10,823 nucleotides of DNA, from contig JAJNBO010000043.1 in the NCBI GenBank assembly GCA_021156245.1, positions 1 to 10,823 on the forward strand, written 5' to 3'. Shown piece by piece: positions 7,133 through 10,823 of this stretch; the stretch's first letter is position 1; each line of letters opens with the position of its first letter. This DNA is from Ramlibacter sp. (GTDB lineage: Bacteria > Pseudomonadota > Gammaproteobacteria > Burkholderiales > Burkholderiaceae_C). The translations under genes were made by a program, and so were the position numbers. Below the pieces are notes generated by a model that saw only the letters and a program-made list of their open reading frames with translations, did not search any database and was not told where the DNA came from.

Positions 7133-7301
7133 GAGGGAACTCCAACGATGGGTGCGGCTTGAAGCCGTCTGTCGGGACAGCCTACCTCGCTGCAGAGCTT
7201 CTCGCCCTCCGGTCTGACCCGTAGTGCTTTTTCTTCCGTCCTACAGGGGCACGCGCTGTCCTGCCACAGGGCAATGCCGAGCCGTGGCCAACACTGCGCG
7301 G
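7133..7301. promoter_or_regulatory. Divergent intergenic region with two short inverted repeats
   Basis: This 169-bp gap separates the leftward substrate-binding protein gene from the rightward phosphatase gene and should hold both promoters. No convincing -35/-10 pair stands out. Close to the substrate-binding protein start are two adjacent small dyads: CGGCTT-G-AAGCCG (7155-7167) and CTGTC-GG-GACAG (7169-7180). They could be operator half-sites or fold in the 5' leader. An open reading frame runs back from the phosphatase to 7224, but its residues do not resemble the family, so I treat the region as non-coding. Confidence 0.4.
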
Positions 7302-8081
7302 ATGGCCGAACCGCAAGCCCCCCGTCCCCTTTGGCCCGCGATGCTGTGGATCGCGCGCCACGGCCAGAGCGCGGGCAACGTCGCGCGCGACCGGGCCGAG
7401 GCCGAGGGGCTGGTGCTGATCGACGTGGAATTCCGCGACATCGACGTCCCGCTGTCCGAACTGGGCGTGGAGCAATCGCGCGCACTGGGCCGCTGGTTTG
7501 CGCAGTTGCCGGCGCAGGAGCGGCCGCAGGTGGTGCTCTGCTCGCCCTATGTGCGGGCACGCGAGACCGCGCGGCTGGTGCTGGAAGAGGCCGACATGCG
7601 CCCCGGACCGGACCTGAAGCTGCGCGTGGACGAGCGGCTGCGCGAGAAGGAGTTCGGCATCCTGGACCGGCTGACGCGGCATGGCATTCGCCAGAGGTAT
7701 CCGGAGCTGCACGAGCAGCGCAGCCACGTCGGCAAGTTCTATTTCCGCCCGCCCGGGGGCGAGAGCTGGTGCGACGTGATCCTGCGCCTGCGCAGCCTCA
7801 CCGAGATGATGTCGCGCGAGTACGCGGGACAGCGCGTGCTGGTCGTGGCGCACCAGGTGATCGTGAACTGCATGCGCTACCTTGTCGACAACCTGGACGA
7901 GGGACAGATCCTGGCCATCGACAAGCTCGGCGACGTGCCGAACTGCGGCGTCACCTCCTGGCGGATCTCCGAGGACGGCTGCGCGCTGAGGCCCGACCTG
8001 ACGGACTTCGTCGCGCCGCTGGTGCGCGCGGGCACGCCGGTGACCGCGGCGCCCGACGTGCAGGCGGCGCCCAAGCCATGA
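7302..8081 (+). CDS. Histidine phosphatase superfamily (phosphoglycerate-mutase-like) protein
   Basis: The protein has 259 residues from the ATG at 7302. A later ATG at 7341 would start right at the first core strand, so the true start may be 13 codons further in. The catalytic RHG motif is in LWIARHGQSAGN (His20 is phosphorylated during catalysis, Arg19 binds phosphate). SPYVRARETA (81-90) supplies the conserved Arg85. LREKEFG (113-119) contains the acidic residue region, and VVAHQVIVNC (181-190) supplies the second catalytic His184. PPGGESW (150-156) is also family-typical. The set of catalytic residues is complete, so an active phosphatase or mutase is expected. The substrate is unknown, since members of the superfamily act on sugars, nucleotides or phosphoproteins. 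The last residues are an Ala/Pro-rich tail. The stop overlaps the start of nnrD as ATGA, implying a two-gene operon. Confidence 0.9.
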   Translation: MAEPQAPRPLWPAMLWIARHGQSAGNVARDRAEAEGLVLIDVEFRDIDVPLSELGVEQSRALGRWFAQLPAQERPQVVLCSPYVRARETARLVLEEADMRPGPDLKLRVDERLREKEFGILDRLTRHGIRQRYPELHEQRSHVGKFYFRPPGGESWCDVILRLRSLTEMMSREYAGQRVLVVAHQVIVNCMRYLVDNLDEGQILAIDKLGDVPNCGVTSWRISEDGCALRPDLTDFVAPLVRAGTPVTAAPDVQAAPKP

Positions 8082-8956
8082 GCCCGCACAGCGCGCTGCG
8101 CGTCGACGACGCCCTGCTCCGGGGCTGGCCCCTGCCCGCTCCGCAGAGCGACGGTGACAAGGAGGACCGCGGCCGCGTGCTGGTCGTGGCCGGCAGCCGC
8201 GAGATGCCGGGCGCCGCCGCGCTGGCCGGTACCGCGGCGCTGCGGACCGGCGCGGGCAAGCTGGTGATCGCGACGCCGCAGTCCGCGGCGCAGTCGGTTG
8301 CCGCCATGGTGCCGGAAGCGCGCGTGATCGCCTTGCCGGAAGCTTCGGATGGCGGGCCTTCCTTCCACGGCCTGCCCTTGCTCCAGCCACTCGCGCCCGC
8401 AACCTCCGCCCTGGTCATCGGTCCGGGCATGCTGGGGCGGGACGCGACACTCACGTTCGTGCAAGGCCTGCTGCCGGTGTTCCGCCACGCGACCGTCGTG
8501 CTGGACGCGCTGGCGATGGACGCCGTGCGATCCGCCGGGCGCTTTCAGCAGCCGGTGATCCTGACGCCGCACGCCGGCGAGATGGCGCACCTGACCGGCG
8601 CGGCCAAGGAGGACCTGCGGGAGGACCCGCTGGACACGGCGCGGCGCCACGCGTCGCAGTGGCAGGTGGTCCTGGCTCTCAAGGGCGCCGTCACCATCGT
8701 CGCGCGGGCCGACGGCGAGGCGTGGTTGCACGCGTGCGAAACGCCCGGCCTGGGCACGTCCGGGTCCGGCGACGTGCTCGCCGGGCTCATCGCAGGGCTC
8801 GCCGCGCGCGGCGCGTCGCCCGAGCAGGCCACGGTCTGGGGCGTCGCGCTGCACGCGCGCGCCGGCGAGGTGCTGGAGGCGCGGCACGGCACGGTGGGTT
8901 ACCTCGCGCGCGAGATCTCGGCGGAAGTGCCGGCGCTGATGCACCGGCTGGGATGA
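8078..8956 (+). CDS. nnrD: ADP-dependent NAD(P)H-hydrate dehydratase
   Basis: NnrD repairs damaged NADH and NADPH: it removes water from the S form of NAD(P)HX, using ADP, to regenerate the normal cofactor. The protein has 292 residues with a ribokinase-like fold. Visible motifs are RVLVVAGSREMPGAAALAG (33-51), the Gly-rich ALVIGPGMLG (111-120), VLDALAMDA (141-149), ILTPHAGEMAHLTG (161-174), ALKGAVTIV (200-208) and the nucleotide-binding GTSGSGDVLAGLIAG (226-240), with Asp232 the likely catalytic base. There is no N-terminal YjeF_N epimerase (NnrE) domain, so this is the stand-alone form. The epimerase partner, if present, must be encoded elsewhere. It starts within the stop of the histidine phosphatase gene (ATGA), suggesting coupled translation. 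It converges with the DUF6929-like gene, with 6 bp between stops. Confidence 0.94.
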   Translation: MSPHSALRVDDALLRGWPLPAPQSDGDKEDRGRVLVVAGSREMPGAAALAGTAALRTGAGKLVIATPQSAAQSVAAMVPEARVIALPEASDGGPSFHGLPLLQPLAPATSALVIGPGMLGRDATLTFVQGLLPVFRHATVVLDALAMDAVRSAGRFQQPVILTPHAGEMAHLTGAAKEDLREDPLDTARRHASQWQVVLALKGAVTIVARADGEAWLHACETPGLGTSGSGDVLAGLIAGLAARGASPEQATVWGVALHARAGEVLEARHGTVGYLAREISAEVPALMHRLG

Positions 8957-8962
8957 CGCAAG

Positions 8963-9859
8963 CTACGGCAGCTGCAGCGCGAGCAAGCGCGACGCGATCG
9001 CCGGGTCGTCCGCGTCCGTCACCAGCAGCAGGCCGCCGTCTTCGCCGACCGCCACGCCTTCGACCTTTGGCGCGCCTTCCAGGAGCTGCAGGGACAGCAG
9101 CGCTCCGCCTTCGCTCACCCAGCCGATCGCCGCGCCCGCGCATCGGCCGTCGGCGTAGCTGTCCCGCGTGTCCTCCGCCACGGCGCTGAAGACCCAGCCG
9201 CCGCCGGGCCACGCGGCGCCGTCGGTGAAGCCGTACGGGATTCCCGCGGCTGCACCGAGCTGGAAGAGGGTGCAGTCCCGCAGCGGCGGCGCGCGCGCCG
9301 CATCTGCATCGGCGGCGATCCAGGCCACCACCTCCTTCAGGTCGTAGGCAAGGCAGGCGTTGTGCGGCTGGCCGTGGTTGGCGCGCTGCAGCAGGTGCAG
9401 GCGGCCGTGGGCTGCAAACGCACCCTCGATGTTCAGGTCCCCGAAACGCTCGCGCAGCGGCTGGTACAGGACCGCCATGTCGATCGCGCGCGCAATTCCA
9501 GCGATGCGACCGTCCTCCAGCAGTGCCACCAGGAAGGCTTGTTGACGCCGCGGCGTGGAGCCGGAACCCAGCGCGAGCAAGGCGCCGTTCGGCCATGCCG
9601 GATGGGGCGGCAGCATCGCCAATGCTTCGAGGTCGGGCTTCAGCCGCTTGCGCTCCTCCTTGCCTGCGGGGAGGTCTCCCTCGCGGAAACGAAGCAGCGC
9701 CAGGTCGCCATGCGGCGCCGTGAGATCCAGCGTAGCGAGGTGATGCTCGTCATCGGCGGCCATGTGCAGATGCCGGCCGGCACGCACCAGCCCACTGGCG
9801 GCGCTGAGGCGCCCGCCGGCGGGCAACAGCAGGTCGCGCAGCGCAATGGCTCGCAGCAT
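8963..9859 (-). CDS. Conserved hypothetical protein, DUF6929-like
   Basis: The protein has 298 residues and no signal peptide or membrane segment. Its repeated short strand-turn patterns suggest a beta-propeller-like fold: GLVRAGRHLHMAADDEHHLATLDL (23-46, Gly/Asp-rich turns), RLKPDLEALAMLP (71-83), NGALLALGSGSTPRRQQAF (90-108), DLNIEGAFAAHGRLHLLQRA, and VEGVAVGEDGGLLLVTDADD near the end. The combination of an early 'ADDE' turn, the KPDLEAL and GSGS-R segments, and a late VEG-LLLVTDADD segment resembles DUF6929 proteins. That family assignment is from memory and moderately sure. The biochemical role is unknown. A Shine-Dalgarno GAGG overlaps the stop codon of the preceding minus-strand gene, 7 bp upstream of the ATG, so the two genes are probably translated from one transcript. 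Confidence 0.85.
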   Translation of the reverse strand: MLRAIALRDLLLPAGGRLSAASGLVRAGRHLHMAADDEHHLATLDLTAPHGDLALLRFREGDLPAGKEERKRLKPDLEALAMLPPHPAWPNGALLALGSGSTPRRQQAFLVALLEDGRIAGIARAIDMAVLYQPLRERFGDLNIEGAFAAHGRLHLLQRANHGQPHNACLAYDLKEVVAWIAADADAARAPPLRDCTLFQLGAAAGIPYGFTDGAAWPGGGWVFSAVAEDTRDSYADGRCAGAAIGWVSEGGALLSLQLLEGAPKVEGVAVGEDGGLLLVTDADDPAIASRLLALQLP

Positions 9860-9866
9860 GCCGCCC

Positions 9867-10283
9867 TCAGCGGCGCCTGGACGGGACCGGCACCGTGTCG
9901 CCAGGTTCGAAACCGCTCTCGCGCAAGGCGGCGCGGCTGCGCCGGCTCTCGGGCAGCAGCAACATGACGATCACCACGGCGTGCGGCCAGTGCTGCATCC
10001 ACCAGCCGGCTTGCATGTATGCGCGGGGTGCCACGATCAGGGACGCCGCCGCCATCGCGATCTGCAGGACCACCGTCGCCGGCACGGCCCAGCGTTGCCG
10101 CTTCCACAGCGCGATGGCGACCAACGCCTGGAGCGCGGCCAGCATCACCGGAACGAGGGCCACGGCCGGGTCCATCGTGTGCAGGCGCCAGGCTGCGGCG
10201 AGCACCGCCAGGATCGCCCCCAGTCGACGCGGCCACGACGCGGACAACCCTGCGCCGAGGTGATGCATGAATCGATCGGCCAT
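9867..10283 (-). CDS. Small multi-pass membrane protein, hypothetical
   Basis: The protein has 138 residues from the ATG at 10283, preceded by GGGGA at a suitable distance. An upstream in-frame TTG at 10301 would add six residues (MRGYFR) but sits against the terminator, so I reject it. Hydrophobic segments lie at about 21-34, 40-60, 66-85 and 101-110, separated by short basic loops (KRQRW at 61-65). An Arg-rich hydrophilic tail (114-138) ends in PSRRR. This predicts three to four membrane spans in the inner membrane. No catalytic motif or recognisable family is seen. It lies just downstream of the atp-operon terminator and 7 bp before the DUF6929-like gene, so the pair is likely a small operon. 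Its promoter would have to lie in or beyond the terminator region, or it depends on read-through. Confidence 0.72.
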   Translation of the reverse strand: MADRFMHHLGAGLSASWPRRLGAILAVLAAAWRLHTMDPAVALVPVMLAALQALVAIALWKRQRWAVPATVVLQIAMAAASLIVAPRAYMQAGWWMQHWPHAVVIVMLLLPESRRSRAALRESGFEPGDTVPVPSRRR

Positions 10284-10305
10284 GCGGAAGTATCCCCGCA
10301 AAATG

Positions 10306-10334
10306 AAAAAAGCCCCCGACTTGCGGCGGGGGCT
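10306..10334 (-). terminator. Rho-independent terminator of the ATP synthase operon
   Basis: Read on the minus strand, an 8-bp GC-rich stem (AGCCCCCG at 10327-10334, CGGGGGCT at 10311-10318) with an 8-base loop is followed by a run of six T (10306-10311, the first shared with the stem). It lies 77 bp beyond the atpC stop codon and is oriented to end atp transcription. Confidence 0.9.
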
Positions 10335-10370
10335 CGAGTGCGCTGGTTTTTAGCGCGTTCTTATTCGACG

Positions 10371-10407
10371 GGAACCGTCGTCCCCGCGCAGGCGGGGACC
10401 CAGTTCC
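10371..10407. repeat. REP-like extragenic palindromic element
   Basis: An 8-bp inverted repeat GTCCCCGC (10380-10387) and GCGGGGAC (10392-10399) surrounds the loop GCAG. Outer arms GGAAC (10371-10375) and GTTCC (10403-10407) extend the cruciform. Translated on the plus strand it yields VVPAQAGTQ, the familiar spurious peptide of dispersed repeats in Burkholderiales and other proteobacteria. It sits between the atpC stop codon and the intrinsic terminator, so it would be in the 3' untranslated end of the atp mRNA. It has no T-run of its own. Confidence 0.75.
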
Positions 10408-10410
10408 AAT

Positions 10411-10823
10411 TTACTTGGCCTGCCGATACTTCCGCAACGCCGCGATCTGCGCGGCCATCACGGCGAGTTCGGACTGGGCCTTGGCCACGTCGATTTCGGA
10501 CTTGGCGTTCTTCAGCGCCTCTTCCGCAGCGGCCTTGGCTTCGTTGGCCTTCTCTTCGTCCAGGTCCTTGCCGCGGATGGCGGTGTCGGACAGCACGGTC
10601 ACGCGGTTCGGCTGCACCTCGAGGATGCCGCCGGCGACGAAGACGAACTCCTCGCTGCCGTCGGCCTTCTCGATGCGCACCGAGCCCGGCTTCACGCGTG
10701 TGATCAGCGGCGTGTGGCGCGGGAAGATGCCGAGCTCGCCGGCCTCACCGGGAAGCGCGACGAAGCGCGCCTCGCCGGAGAAGATGGACTCCTCGGCGCT
10801 CACCACGTCGACGTGGATGGTGT
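10411..10823 (-). CDS. atpC: ATP synthase F1 epsilon subunit, 5' end cut by window edge
   Basis: Epsilon is part of the central stalk of F1Fo ATP synthase, linking gamma to the c-ring and inhibiting wasteful ATP hydrolysis. The visible frame encodes 136 residues from [18 protein letters not shown] to the C-terminal LRKYRQAK. The last two window bases fit the end of an Asn codon, so the protein probably starts Met-Asn just outside, giving 138 residues, the usual betaproteobacterial length. The N-terminal beta-sandwich (about 1-88) includes [20 protein letters not shown] and [20 protein letters not shown]. The two-helix C-terminal domain (about 92-138) is Ala/Glu/Lys-rich. Internal GTG codons near 10806 are not the start. 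As the last gene of the atp operon it is followed by a REP-like element and an intrinsic terminator; the rest of the operon lies to the right. Confidence 0.97.
   Translation of the reverse strand, partial: TIHVDVVSAEESIFSGEARFVALPGEAGELGIFPRHTPLITRVKPGSVRIEKADGSEEFVFVAGGILEVQPNRVTVLSDTAIRGKDLDEEKANEAKAAAEEALKNAKSEIDVAKAQSELAVMAAQIAALRKYRQAK

Noticed and set aside
7224..7301. Longer start for the histidine phosphatase
   Set aside because: The extra 26 residues do not resemble the family and lie in the divergent promoter region; the ATG at 7302 or 7341 fits better.
7274..8077. Extension of the nnrD frame upstream through the phosphatase gene
   Set aside because: Family similarity begins only at the ATG at 8078; the upstream part is Arg/Ala-rich out-of-frame translation of the phosphatase gene.
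10340..10356. Small hairpin GCGCT/AGCGC as a second terminator
   Set aside because: The stem is only 5 bp and no T-run follows it on the minus strand; the plus-strand tail is interrupted.
9762..10703. Plus-strand open frame containing VVPAQAGTQ
   Set aside because: This peptide is the translated signature of a dispersed palindromic repeat, and the frame runs antisense to the membrane protein and atpC genes.
1..10823. CRISPR array, tRNA/rRNA genes, insertion sequence or prophage
   Set aside because: No spaced direct repeats, no cloverleaf or rRNA-like stretches, and no transposase, integrase or phage protein were found in any frame.

Overview
The window is GC-rich (roughly 70% by eye) and densely packed with genes on both strands. 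It looks like chromosomal DNA of a betaproteobacterium in the order Burkholderiales, probably Comamonadaceae (Ramlibacter- or Variovorax-like). That rests on the style of the AtpC, LemA/TPM and YheT proteins, and on a palindromic repeat near 10380 whose translation reads VVPAQAGTQ, a signature of dispersed repeats in these genomes. The genus is inference; the sequence carries no rRNA or tRNA. There are no phage, IS, CRISPR or defence genes.

Left part (1-3833): the 3' part of mrdA (penicillin-binding protein 2) enters from the left edge. It is broken by an exact 68-bp tandem duplication that starts inside the catalytic SxxK motif and shifts the frame. It overlaps tail-to-tail with a minus-strand set: an atypical SDR-like NAD(P)-binding protein, then an NTF2/SnoaL-like protein, then a YheT-type alpha/beta hydrolase.

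Middle (3834-6032): divergently transcribed on the plus strand is a three-gene cassette. It encodes a LemA lipoprotein, a YgcG-type TPM-domain membrane protein with a Gly-rich tail, and a second TPM-domain protein without signal peptide or tail. The genes are spaced by 4 bp and then overlap by 1 bp, so they are almost certainly one envelope-associated operon.

Right-middle (6029-8956): an orphan type I periplasmic (branched-chain amino-acid-like) ABC substrate-binding protein lies on the minus strand. It is divergent from a plus-strand pair, a histidine phosphatase and the ADP-dependent NAD(P)HX dehydratase NnrD, which overlap by ATGA.

Right end (8963-10823): a minus-strand pair (a DUF6929-like soluble protein and a small multi-pass membrane protein) follows the end of the ATP synthase operon. 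Only atpC, lacking its first two codons, is in the window. Between atpC and the small membrane gene are a REP-like palindrome and a strong intrinsic terminator.

Most of the window is ordinary housekeeping and accessory chromosome, and I do not see a convincing undescribed system. The observation most worth checking is the frameshifting 68-bp duplication in an otherwise well-conserved, normally essential gene.
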